Shown here: one piece after another, positions 28,674 through 36,615 of the stretch
How the letters are laid out: every line of letters starts with the position of its first letter
How positions within the stretch are numbered: the first letter of the stretch is position 1
Origin: Arenimonas sp.
GTDB taxonomy: Bacteria > Pseudomonadota > Alphaproteobacteria > Rhizobiales > Rhizobiaceae
Direction: 5' to 3'
DNA: 64,000 nucleotides
Assembly (NCBI GenBank): GCA_019459145.1
Contig: JAIBEK010000028.1
Location: 186,001 to 250,000 of the forward strand
Notes under the pieces: model-generated
Databases searched by the model: none
The model's input: only the letters and a program-made list of their open reading frames with translations
What the model was told of the DNA's origin: nothing
Position numbers and translations under genes: made by a program

Positions 28674-28925
28674 ATGGGCAAGAGCAGCATTCAGATTACG
28701 CTTAGCGACGATTTGCAGGAGCATGTCCGTCGACAGGTCGCCAAGGGTGGTCCCTATCGGGACGCCGACGACTATATCCGTTCGCTCGTCAGCCGTGATC
28801 GCCAGGCACAATCAACCGCGTCGGCATGGATCGGCCAACATCTCGCCGATGCGATGCAGGCGGATGAGGAAACTTATCTGCTCGTCTCGGCCGAGGACGT
28901 TATCAAGCGAAACAAGAAAGCCTGA
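28674..28925 (+). CDS. ParD-like ribbon-helix-helix antitoxin
   Basis: An 83-residue antitoxin. The N-terminal ribbon-helix-helix is SSIQITLSDDLQEHVRRQVAKGGPYRDADDYIRSLVSRDRQAQ, and the acidic C-terminal arm would bind ParE. It is of normal length and looks intact, but the ParE toxin gene that follows 4 bp later is broken, so it is probably an orphan antitoxin. It lies in a small gap between tldD and the carboxypeptidase gene. Confidence 0.85.
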   Translation: MGKSSIQITLSDDLQEHVRRQVAKGGPYRDADDYIRSLVSRDRQAQSTASAWIGQHLADAMQADEETYLLVSAEDVIKRNKKA

Positions 28926-28929
28926 TCTG

Positions 28930-29095
28930 GTGGGCTATCTCTTCTATCCGACGGCGAATGCGGCGCACGATAGAAAGAGAGCTTCCGAGCGGCAAGATCG
29001 GTATCATCAGCATCCTTCACGAACGCATGGACATGCCCGCGCGACTGATGGAAGAACTGCAGAAGCTAACCGCCAACCTTGGTGAAGAAACCTAA
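28930..29095 (+). pseudogene. parE toxin remnant with internal deletion
   Basis: The GTG at 28930 opens with VGYLFYPTANAAHDR, the usual ParE N-terminus. From 28979, in a different frame, the DNA encodes ELPSGKIGIISILHERMD and then MPARLMEELQKLTAN up to the TAA at 29093, which is the usual ParE C-terminus. About 60 central residues expected for a ParE-family toxin (normally around 95-100 residues) are missing, and the junction at about 28976 shifts the frame. The toxin cannot be functional. Its parD partner upstream is intact. Confidence 0.82.
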
Positions 29096-29133
29096 GGTTC
29101 GAGACGCAAAGCCAGCGCTGCTGCCTCCGCGTC

Positions 29134-30465
29134 TCATCCCCTCGCCGGCATCAACACACAGTCATAGCGGTTCTTCACCAGCTGGTCGCAGGCCGAGCGG
29201 GCCTCCGTCTTGCTGGCGAAGCCGGTGAAGCGGGCGCGGTAGAAGGTCGAGCCGTCGCGGGTGACGGCTTCGGTATAGGTGTCGCGGTTGGCGAGAATCC
29301 CGCCGATCTTCGCCTTGGCGTCGGCAAGCAGGCCCATCGCCAGTTCGGCGCTGGAGGCGGCGGCGATCTGGATCTGCCAGCCGCGAGCCGCGCCGGTGGC
29401 AGCCGCGGACTTTGCAGGCGGGACTTCCGCCTGAGGGTTCAGCGGCGTAACATCGCTGGCGACGGCGGCGGCAGCCACTTCGACCGGAGCCTCCTCGACC
29501 GGCCGGGCATAGGCCGTGCCAAGCGTCGACGCAGCGACCGGGCTCGCGCTCGCCAGGCCGATCACGGCAGCAACCGCATCCTGGCGCGGGGCGGGAACCG
29601 GCACATTGTCGCCGAGGCGGGCGAGATCCATGCCGACGCGGGTCGAGTTGCTGGCCAGCAGCTGCGTTCCGCCCGATGCCTTGGCGATATTGCCGGCGAT
29701 CAGCTTTTCCATGATCTTGTCGCGGCTTGCGGCGGAACGGCCGCCCATGACCACGCCGATCACCCGGCGGTTGCCGTCCCGGACGGCGCTGACGAGATTG
29801 AAGCCGGACGCATTGGTATAGCCGGTCTTGATGCCGTCCATGCCCTTGTAGCGGTACATCAGGTTGTTATGGCCATTGATCGTGCGGCCGCGGAAGGCGA
29901 AGCTCTTGGTGTTGAACAGTTTGTATTCTTCGGGGAAGTCGCGCAGCAGCACGACGCCGAGGGTCGACATGTCGCGCGCCGTGGTGATCTGGCGGGCATC
30001 GGGAAGGCCCGAGGCGTTGACGAAGGTCGTCTTGGCCATGCCGAGCGCCCGCGCCTTGCGCGTCATCTCGGCGGCGAATGCGCTTTCACTGCCGCCGAGT
30101 TTTTCCGCCAGGGCAGCCGCGGCGTCATTGGCCGACTGCACGATCAGGCCGAGCACCGCTTCCTTGACGGTAATGCTATCGCCTGCCTTGACCCGAAGCT
30201 TGGTCGGCGGACGCGACGCGGCATATTTCGAGAAGGGCACGCGGCTGTCCCAGGACAATTCACCGCGGCGAATTGCCTCGAACGTCATGTACAGCGTCAT
30301 CATTTTCGTCAGCGAGGCCGGATGATTGAGACTGTCGGGATTTTCCGAGGCGAGAACCTCGCCGGTGCGGGCATCGAGGAGAAGTTGGGCGCTTCCGGCG
30401 GATGCAGTGGTCGAAAACGAGGCGACCGTCAGCAAAAACGAAAGCGCGATCAACAACTTCTGCAT
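29134..30465 (-). CDS. D-alanyl-D-alanine carboxypeptidase (class C low-mass PBP) with SPOR domain
   Basis: A 443-residue exported enzyme with an N-terminal signal peptide. The penicillin-binding active site is complete: SxxK in NHPASLTKMM (Ser51), SxN in VQSANDAAAAL and KTG in DGIKTGYTNASG. It trims the terminal D-Ala of peptidoglycan stem peptides. After an Ala/Pro-rich linker, the C-terminal SPOR domain (about residues 365-440, GWQIQIAAASSAELAMGLL...FYRARFTGFASKTEARSACDQL) should target septal denuded glycan. Confidence 0.95.
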   Translation of the reverse strand: MQKLLIALSFLLTVASFSTTASAGSAQLLLDARTGEVLASENPDSLNHPASLTKMMTLYMTFEAIRRGELSWDSRVPFSKYAASRPPTKLRVKAGDSITVKEAVLGLIVQSANDAAAALAEKLGGSESAFAAEMTRKARALGMAKTTFVNASGLPDARQITTARDMSTLGVVLLRDFPEEYKLFNTKSFAFRGRTINGHNNLMYRYKGMDGIKTGYTNASGFNLVSAVRDGNRRVIGVVMGGRSAASRDKIMEKLIAGNIAKASGGTQLLASNSTRVGMDLARLGDNVPVPAPRQDAVAAVIGLASASPVAASTLGTAYARPVEEAPVEVAAAAVASDVTPLNPQAEVPPAKSAAATGAARGWQIQIAAASSAELAMGLLADAKAKIGGILANRDTYTEAVTRDGSTFYRARFTGFASKTEARSACDQLVKNRYDCVLMPARG

Positions 30466-30768
30466 AATTCCTCCAAAAGGCGGCGGGCTTGAACGAGGGC
30501 CCCGGACGGTCTGCGCGAATGGCGATGGCGCTTGCTAGTACAAGAATGGGGCGACAATCGTGCAAGCCTGAAGGCGATCCACAAGAGTTAACCGAAAGTT
30601 TTACGATATAAGTAAACGAAAGGTTGATAGCGGGTGACCATATCGCGGGGCTTGCGTGGCGAAAGCCGCCACGGCGGATAAAGCAAGGTTTAACCGGCAT
30701 GTGCAAGTCTGGGTGGCGAAAATCGTGTCGGGCACCAGAAGCCGCCGGAGCGGGAGAATGGAAAGACG
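30466..30768. other. intergenic region between divergent carboxypeptidase and polysaccharide deacetylase genes
   Basis: A 303-bp gap. It is AT-richer around 30590-30630 (for example TTAACCGAAAGTTTTACG), where promoters for either direction may lie. The TTAA-N7 half resembles one side of a CtrA box, but the second half is not TTAA, so no site is called. No gene or strong repeat was seen. Confidence 0.45.
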
Positions 30769-31812
30769 ATGAAGGCCACCCTCAAGGGCCTCGTGCGCAC
30801 CGCCGCGATCACCGGCGGGCTCGAGGCATCCCATCTTTTAAGCCGCCTGGGCGCCCTTGGCGCGGCGCGCGGCCTCGGCGCGATCTTCACCCTGCATCAC
30901 GTGCGACCCTATTTTCCGCGACCGTTCGCAGCCAATGGTCATCTGGAGGTCAGCCCGGACTTTCTCGACGCGGCGATCCGTCGGCTGAAGGCCGAGGGCT
31001 ACCGCTTCCTCGCGCTTGACGACCTGCTCGGGCTCCGGGACAGCGTGGCGGACGGAAGACCCTTTGCCGTCTTCACCCTCGATGACGGCTATCGCGACAA
31101 TGCCGAACATGCCCTGCCGGTGTTCGAGCGCCACGGCGTGCCGTTCACGGTCTTCGTCACCAAGGGCTTTTCGGAGCGCAGCCACACGATGTGGTGGGAA
31201 ACCGCGGAGGCATTGCTGAACGCCACCGACAATTTCACCATCGAGACCGACAGCGGTGCGAAAACCTACAAGGTCGAAACCCTGGCCGCCAAACGGTCAA
31301 GTTTCGACCAGCTTTCGCAGGCGATCTGTGGGCCGGGGGAAGACTTGGCGATTGCCCGGCTCGATGCGGCCGCGCGAAGCGTCGGGATCGATCCGGCGGC
31401 AATCGTCGCGGACCTGGTGATGACGGGAGAAGAGCTTCAGGCGCTGTCCCGCCACCCGCTGGCCCATCTCGGCGCCCACACGATCAGTCATCGGGCACTG
31501 GATTTTCTCGCGGACGAAGACCTGCTGAGCGAACTGACCGGCAGCGCCGATTACGTCGAAGCGCTCGTCGGTCATCGGCCGAAGAGCCTGGCCTATCCCT
31601 ATGGCGATCAGCGCAGCGCCACCCGGCGCGTCGCCACGCTTGCTGCCAAGGCCGGTTTCACGCTTGCCGTCACCACCCGGGCCGCGACGATCGACCAAGA
31701 CAGGCTGGCCGAGCCCCTCCTCCTGCCGCGCATATCGCTCAACGGCCTGTACCAGAAGCCGCGCTATGTCGCCGCGCTTGCCTCCGGCATCCCCTTCCGC
31801 CTGACGGGCTGA
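30769..31812 (+). CDS. polysaccharide deacetylase (NodB homology domain)
   Basis: A 347-residue protein. The carbohydrate esterase 4 motif appears as FTLDDGYRDNAEHALPVFERHGVPFTVFV (about residue 102), and the second metal/catalytic block as LGAHTISHRALDFL, with the late motif SLAYPYGDQ. These enzymes remove N-acetyl groups from chitin-like or peptidoglycan sugars; the substrate here is unknown. No clear signal peptide is seen, so it may act in the cytoplasm on a precursor. It is a single-gene unit convergent with pdxH. Confidence 0.9.
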   Translation: MKATLKGLVRTAAITGGLEASHLLSRLGALGAARGLGAIFTLHHVRPYFPRPFAANGHLEVSPDFLDAAIRRLKAEGYRFLALDDLLGLRDSVADGRPFAVFTLDDGYRDNAEHALPVFERHGVPFTVFVTKGFSERSHTMWWETAEALLNATDNFTIETDSGAKTYKVETLAAKRSSFDQLSQAICGPGEDLAIARLDAAARSVGIDPAAIVADLVMTGEELQALSRHPLAHLGAHTISHRALDFLADEDLLSELTGSADYVEALVGHRPKSLAYPYGDQRSATRRVATLAAKAGFTLAVTTRAATIDQDRLAEPLLLPRISLNGLYQKPRYVAALASGIPFRLTG

Positions 31813-31863
31813 TCCGCAAGGACGGTCAAGGCCGGCGAGAAACCCGGCGGCCGACCACGGCGA

Positions 31864-32484
31864 TCAGGGATACATCCGTACCTTTTGCCACGGCGCGTCC
31901 GGCGTCTCGCGGCGGAATTCGATGCGGTCGTGCAGGCGGAACTTGCGGTCGTGCCAGAACTCGATCGAGGTGGGCTTGATGCGGAAACCGGACCAGTGCG
32001 ATGGGCGCGGAACATTGCCGAGTGCGTAGCGGGCGGTGTATTCGGCGACCGCCTTTTCCAGCGCGAAGCGGCCTTCGAGCGGGCGCGACTGCTTGGAGGC
32101 CCAGGCGCCGATGCGGCTGCCGAGCGGGCGGGACTGGTAATAGGCATCCGCCTCGGCGTCCGACACGACCTCGACCTCGCCGCGCAAACGCACCTGGCGG
32201 CGCAGCGATTTCCAGTGAAAGCACATGGCCGCCTTTTTCTGGCCGAGAATTTCCTGTCCCTTCTGGCTCTCGAAATTCGTGTAGAAGACAAATCCCCGGT
32301 TGTCGAAATCCTTGAGCAGAACCATCCGCACGTTCGGCAAGCCGTTTTCGTCCACGGTTGCCACCGCGACGGCGTTCGGATCGTTGAGCTCCGAAGCCTC
32401 GGCATCCTTCAGCCAGGTGCCGAAAAGTGCGAAGGGCTCGCTTTCCTCGGTGAAGTCACCGCTTGTTAACCCAGTTTCTGACAT
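31864..32484 (-). CDS. pdxH: pyridoxamine 5'-phosphate oxidase
   Basis: A 206-residue FMN enzyme that oxidises pyridoxamine or pyridoxine phosphate to PLP. Signatures include [82 protein letters not shown] and the C-terminal [18 protein letters not shown] with the FMN and substrate contacts. The length is standard. It is divergent from a small lipoprotein gene, as in other rhizobia. Confidence 0.97.
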   Translation of the reverse strand: MSETGLTSGDFTEESEPFALFGTWLKDAEASELNDPNAVAVATVDENGLPNVRMVLLKDFDNRGFVFYTNFESQKGQEILGQKKAAMCFHWKSLRRQVRLRGEVEVVSDAEADAYYQSRPLGSRIGAWASKQSRPLEGRFALEKAVAEYTARYALGNVPRPSHWSGFRIKPTSIEFWHDRKFRLHDRIEFRRETPDAPWQKVRMYP

Positions 32485-32550
32485 ATTGATTCAATGGCTC
32501 CCGAACTTCATCATCATTGCCCAGGGGCGAAGCACCGGACAGGACGTCTG

Positions 32551-33000
32551 TTGAGAGACATAGCAAAGTCGAACGAGCGCCAAAAGAGCGCACCCTTGGG
32601 TAAGCGCGGAATAGTCGTCGTTCTTGTCGCGACGCTGCCGCTTGGCGGTTGTTTCGGCGGCAGCATGGACCTGTTCGGCGCCGATGTGGATCGTTCGATC
32701 TCCACCAGCACCGTCTCGACCAAGAAGACCGATGAAGGCCGCTCCGACGAATTGACGGTGCAGAATGCCGTGTCTTCCGCCGATCTGTCGCGCACCGACA
32801 GCCCGCTTCCCTGGGCCAATGCATCGACCGGCAGTGCCGGCGTGGTCACTGCGATCAATGAAAAAAAGACCGATGGCGTGGTGTGCCGTGACTTCTCGAC
32901 CACCCGCCACTCCTATGAAGGTATCGCCTATTTCTCCGGCAAAACCTGCACGGCGGGCTCGGGTCAGTGGCAATTGATGAGCTTCGACCGCAAGCCGTAA
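32551..33000 (+). CDS. RT0821/Lpp0805-like surface lipoprotein
   Basis: About 149 residues from a TTG at 32551. The frame is open back to an ATG at 32494, but that lies only 9 bp from the divergent pdxH start and leaves no room for promoters. A hydrophobic stretch ending in VVLVATLPLGGCFGG forms a lipobox. The mature part ends with VVCRDFSTTRHSYEGIAYFSGKTCTAGSGQWQLMSF, with two cysteines. This pattern matches surface proteins of the RT0821/Lpp0805 group found upstream of dnaJ-type genes in rhizobia. The exact start is uncertain. Confidence 0.7.
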   Translation: MRDIAKSNERQKSAPLGKRGIVVVLVATLPLGGCFGGSMDLFGADVDRSISTSTVSTKKTDEGRSDELTVQNAVSSADLSRTDSPLPWANASTGSAGVVTAINEKKTDGVVCRDFSTTRHSYEGIAYFSGKTCTAGSGQWQLMSFDRKP

Positions 33001-33215
33001 TGCGGCTCGTTCGGCAAGGGCTTCCCGCCCCCGCCAGGCACGGCTCGGCCCCTCCCCTGCAGTCCGGGCGTAACCACTGATTAGCAACTTCTTGCCATAC
33101 TCCCCGACATATAAAACCGCACCGCCGGAACAAAGGCGTGTCGGGACCTGTTTTCTTGCCGGCGCATCGGTCTTTGGGGCTGTGATGCGCGGTCCATTGT
33201 CAATTGGTGGCCTAG

Positions 33216-34463
33216 ATGCGCGATTTCTATTCAGTGCTCGGCGTAAAGCGCGATGCGGGAGCCGAGGAGATCAAGTCCGCCTGGCGGACGAAGGCCAAGA
33301 GCGTGCATCCCGACCAGAACCGCGACGACCCCGACGCCAATCGACGCTTCACCGAGGTCGGCCGCGCCTATGAGGTGCTGAAGGACCCGGAAAAGCGCAC
33401 CCGTTACGACCAGCAGCGCGACAAGGTCGAGGCGCTCGCCCGCGAGCAGACGATCATGCAGCAGCGCCAGCATGCCCGCGAGGCGGCCGAAAAGGCCAAG
33501 ATCGCCAAGGCCAATGCCGAGCGCATCCTCGCCGAACTCGCTCGCGCCGAAGCGGAAAAGGCCAAGGCCGACAAACAGGCCCAGGCCCAATCTCAGGCAC
33601 AGGCCCAATCTCAGGCGCCGCAGGCCGCGCAAGCGAAGACGGAAAAGCCACAGCCGGACGCCACACAGGCGCAAGCCCAACCCCAGTCACAGGCGCAAGC
33701 CCAGCCTCAGGCCCAGACCCAAGGCAAGCCCCATGTCGCCGGCGAGAGCCCCGAGAACCTGGTGTCGCGCATCTTCGGCGATACGCCGGAGGCTGCAGCC
33801 GCAGCCGAGACGCTGAAGCGCGAGGCCGAGGCGGAGGCCGAAAAGGCCGAGAACGAAACACCGTCCGGCGCGGCCAAACCCGCGTCCATCCTCGCACCGA
33901 TCGAACTTTTGAGCTCGCTCGTCCGGCGGATCCGCGGCGTCCAGCCGCCGCCGGAAAAGGCGCCCGACCTGGTGGTCGAGGCAACCGTGACGATCGATGA
34001 CCTTTTGGCACAAAAGCCCGTGCCGATCACGCTGTCCGACGGCCGCGAACTGCGCGTTCCGCTGGAAGGCGGCGTCACCCAGGGTCATATGGTGCGGCTC
34101 AAGGGCCAGGGCCTGAAGCTGCAGGGCATGGGCCGCGGCGACGTAGCGGTCACCCTGCGGGTGGCGAAGGACGAGAAATTCACTGTCGACGGCTATGACC
34201 TGAAGACCGCCCTGCCGATCACGCTGGAGAATGCCGTGCTCGGCTGCGACGCCAAGGTCGATACGCCGAATGGCCCGCTGGACATCGTCGTTCCGCCCTG
34301 GTCGAGCTCGGACCAGGTGATCAGGATCGACGACCTCGGCCTGCCGAACGACGAGGGCGGACGCGGCGCGCTGGTCGTCGAACTGCGCGTCATGCTGTGG
34401 GAAAAGCCCGACGACAAGGTTACGGATTTGATGCGCGTCATGCGCGAAGGCCTGTTTTTATAA
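33216..34463 (+). CDS. DnaJ-domain co-chaperone with Gln/Ala-rich linker
   Basis: A 415-residue protein. The J domain is at residues 1-70 (MRDFYSVLGVKRDAGAEEIKSAWRTKAKSVHPDQN) with the HPD motif that stimulates DnaK. A charged coiled-coil-like segment follows, then a repetitive Q-A/Q-S/P linker (about residues 122-170). The C-terminal substrate-binding domains are at about 250-410 (VTIDDLLAQKPVPITLSDGRELRVPLEGGVTQGHMVRLKGQGL). There is no zinc-finger domain, so it resembles CbpA/DjlA-type proteins more than DnaJ. It lies upstream of fabI. Confidence 0.9.
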   Translation: MRDFYSVLGVKRDAGAEEIKSAWRTKAKSVHPDQNRDDPDANRRFTEVGRAYEVLKDPEKRTRYDQQRDKVEALAREQTIMQQRQHAREAAEKAKIAKANAERILAELARAEAEKAKADKQAQAQSQAQAQSQAPQAAQAKTEKPQPDATQAQAQPQSQAQAQPQAQTQGKPHVAGESPENLVSRIFGDTPEAAAAAETLKREAEAEAEKAENETPSGAAKPASILAPIELLSSLVRRIRGVQPPPEKAPDLVVEATVTIDDLLAQKPVPITLSDGRELRVPLEGGVTQGHMVRLKGQGLKLQGMGRGDVAVTLRVAKDEKFTVDGYDLKTALPITLENAVLGCDAKVDTPNGPLDIVVPPWSSSDQVIRIDDLGLPNDEGGRGALVVELRVMLWEKPDDKVTDLMRVMREGLFL

Positions 34464-34586
34464 AGTATTTGTAACAACCACACCCTTTGTTACGCTGCCT
34501 TACAGTTGATGATCCGGTCCAATCTTGAACCGTGATGCCGGCTATGCCATAGGCAGGTTCAATTGAAAGTTTCAGGGAAGCAGAAC

Positions 34587-35405
34587 ATGGTTCAAGGTTC
34601 CGGCCTCATGGCAGGCAAGCGCGGCATCATCATGGGCGTCGCAAACAATCGCTCGATCGCATGGGGTATCGCCAAGGCCTGTCATGAACAGGGAGCCGAA
34701 ATCGCCTTCACCTGGCAGGGCGAAGCGCTGAAAAAGCGCGTCGAACCGCTGGCCCAGGAACTCGATGCCTTCATGGCCGGCGACTGCGACGTCACCAATC
34801 TGGACAGCATCGACGCGGTCTTCAAGAATCTCGAGGACAAGTGGGGCAAGATCGACTTCGTCGTGCATGCCATCGCCTTTTCCGACAAGGACGAACTGAC
34901 CGGTCGCTATATCGAGACGACGCGCGACAACTTCGCCCGGACCATGGACATTTCGGTCTACTCGTTCACCGCGGTCGCGGCCCGCGCCGAAAAGATCATG
35001 AACGACGGTGGCTCGATCATCACGCTGACCTATTACGGCGCCGAGAAGGTCATGCCGCACTATAACGTCATGGGCGTCGCCAAGGCCGCGCTCGAGGCCT
35101 CCGTGCGCTACCTCGCCGTCGACATGGGCGGCCGCGGCATTCGCGTCAACGCCATCTCGGCCGGCCCGATCAAGACGCTGGCCGCATCCGGCATCGGCGA
35201 CTTCCGCTACATCCTGAAGTGGAACGAGTACAACTCGCCGCTGAAGCGCAATGTGACGACCGACGAAGTCGGCAAGTCGGGCATGTATCTGCTGTCGGAT
35301 CTGTCGACCGGGGTGACAGGCGAGGTTCACCATGTGGATTCCGGCTACCACACTGTTGGCATGAAGGCGGTCGATGCGCCGGATATCAGCGTCGCCAAGG
35401 AATAG
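34587..35405 (+). CDS. fabI: enoyl-[acyl-carrier-protein] reductase (NADH)
   Basis: A 272-residue short-chain dehydrogenase of fatty-acid synthesis. The cofactor site is GKRGIIMGVANNRSIAWGIAKAC, and the catalytic Tyr-x6-Lys is in MPHYNVMGVAKAALEASVRYLA, preceded by ITLTYYGAEKV. The IRVNAISAGPIKTLAASGIGDF loop is typical of FabI and holds the usual inhibitor-binding region. ATG at 34587 (MVQGSGLMAGKRG) is preferred to a TTG at 34563. A histidine phosphatase gene follows 24 bp downstream. Confidence 0.97.
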   Translation: MVQGSGLMAGKRGIIMGVANNRSIAWGIAKACHEQGAEIAFTWQGEALKKRVEPLAQELDAFMAGDCDVTNLDSIDAVFKNLEDKWGKIDFVVHAIAFSDKDELTGRYIETTRDNFARTMDISVYSFTAVAARAEKIMNDGGSIITLTYYGAEKVMPHYNVMGVAKAALEASVRYLAVDMGGRGIRVNAISAGPIKTLAASGIGDFRYILKWNEYNSPLKRNVTTDEVGKSGMYLLSDLSTGVTGEVHHVDSGYHTVGMKAVDAPDISVAKE

Positions 35406-35429
35406 TTCTCCAGTTCGAGGTCGCATGCC

Positions 35430-36020
35430 GTGCTCATCTACCTGATCCGTCACGGCCAGACCGACTGGAACGCCGAGGGCCGGCTGCAGGGGCAGAAGGA
35501 CATCGGCCTCAACGAGAACGGACGCTGCCAGGCGAGCGAGAACGGTCTGCGCCTGGCGGAAGAACTGGGCGACAGCGCGAGCGCCTTCGACTATGTCGCC
35601 TCCCCCCTCGGCCGCACCCGCGAGACCATGGAACGGGTGCGCGCCGCCATGGGTCTCGATCCCCTGGCCTATCGCACCGATCCCCGGCTGGTCGAACTGT
35701 CGTTCGGCGACTGGGAGGGATCGACGATCCCGGAATTGCAGCGCGTCATGCCTGAAAGGGTGGCGGCCCGGGCGCGGCAAAAATGGGATTTCATCCCGCC
35801 GGGCGAACAGGCCGAGAGCTACGAGATCCTGTCGTGGCGGGTCGGGGCCTGGCTGACCTCCGTCGATCGCCCGACCGTCTGCGTCAGCCATGGCGGCATC
35901 GTGCGAAGCGTGTTTCGCATCGTTGGCGGCTGGAGCGGCAACAAGGCCTGCGACATGAACGTACCGCAGGATCGCGTTCTCAAGATCGACCGCGACGGCG
36001 GGCTGATCGGCTGGCTCTGA
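35430..36020 (+). CDS. histidine phosphatase (phosphoglycerate mutase-like) family protein
   Basis: A 196-residue protein from a GTG start. The catalytic RHG motif is at the N-terminus (LIYLIRHGQTDWNAEGRLQGQKDIGLNENG), the acid residue region is in LVELSFGDWEGSTIPEL and the second catalytic histidine in VCVSHGGIVRSVFRI. The substrate could be any phosphomonoester. It is probably co-transcribed with fabI in an order common in rhizobia. Confidence 0.93.
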   Translation: MLIYLIRHGQTDWNAEGRLQGQKDIGLNENGRCQASENGLRLAEELGDSASAFDYVASPLGRTRETMERVRAAMGLDPLAYRTDPRLVELSFGDWEGSTIPELQRVMPERVAARARQKWDFIPPGEQAESYEILSWRVGAWLTSVDRPTVCVSHGGIVRSVFRIVGGWSGNKACDMNVPQDRVLKIDRDGGLIGWL

Positions 36021-36040
36021 CGAGCCTCGACCCCTTCGTC

Positions 36041-36301
36041 CTACTGCACGATTTCCAGATCGTCGACGACGCGCTTGCCATCGACCTCGGTGTAGAAAAC
36101 GATCACTTTCACGCCGCTTTCGAGACCGTCGAAGTTGAACTCCTCCGGCAGCGAATAGGTCTTTCCGTCATCGAGCATGAGGCTCAGGCCGTCGACATTC
36201 ACCGCCTTGATGGTCGCCTCGACATCGTCGCTGCCCGCCAGCACGCTGAGCGGCGAGAGAAAACTCGCTGTCGCCAGAAGCACTGCAATCATCATACGCA
36301 T
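36041..36301 (-). CDS. DUF1344 family small exported protein
   Basis: An 86-residue protein with a signal peptide (MIAVLLATASFLSPLSVLAG) and a small beta-rich domain (DVEATIKAVNVDGLSLMLDDGKTYSLPEEFNFDGLESGVKVIVFYTEVDGKRVVDDLEI) that matches the DUF1344 pattern in rhizobia. ATG at 36301 (MRMMIAVLL) is chosen for a normal signal peptide; the frame continues to 36382 without further support. Function is unknown. It is convergent with the histidine phosphatase gene. Confidence 0.85.
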   Translation of the reverse strand: MRMMIAVLLATASFLSPLSVLAGSDDVEATIKAVNVDGLSLMLDDGKTYSLPEEFNFDGLESGVKVIVFYTEVDGKRVVDDLEIVQ

Positions 36302-36615
36302 GCGGGTTATCCTTGCCAGTCTCGACGGATTGAGGACGTGTGTCAAAATAGGCCTCCAGAATGTGGCAAAAATTGCCCGCAATAGTGACTTTTTCGGTGT
36401 GATTGATGAACGGAAAAACGGTGCCGTTCAAGCCGGCGAAACGGATATCGCCCGCTTTACACCATTTTTAGCGAGAGTTTCGCCAGCCACGAGCAATGCC
36501 CGGCCCATCCACCTTTGACGCGAAGGTATTGGCATGCCGACACTACTGCCGGATTCAATTCTATATTAACCGCCGCCCTTTAGGCTTGCCTAACAAACCT
36601 GGGGATTATCCTGTC
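36302..36615. other. intergenic region before the second GGDEF-EAL gene
   Basis: A 314-bp stretch that is AT-richer than its surroundings near 36400-36480 and 36545-36605. It contains a TATATT hexamer around 36563 that could be a -10 element, without a convincing -35. The frame of the next gene is open back to 36496, but that part lacks coding character, so it is treated as leader. Confidence 0.45.

Noticed and set aside
30590..30620. Possible CtrA box before the polysaccharide deacetylase gene
   Set aside because: The second half-site reads TTTT rather than TTAA, so the match is too weak.
34471..34493. GTAACA/TGTTAC inverted repeat before fabI
   Set aside because: Six-base arms with an eleven-base centre in an AT-richer leader are likely to occur by chance; no regulator is linked to it.
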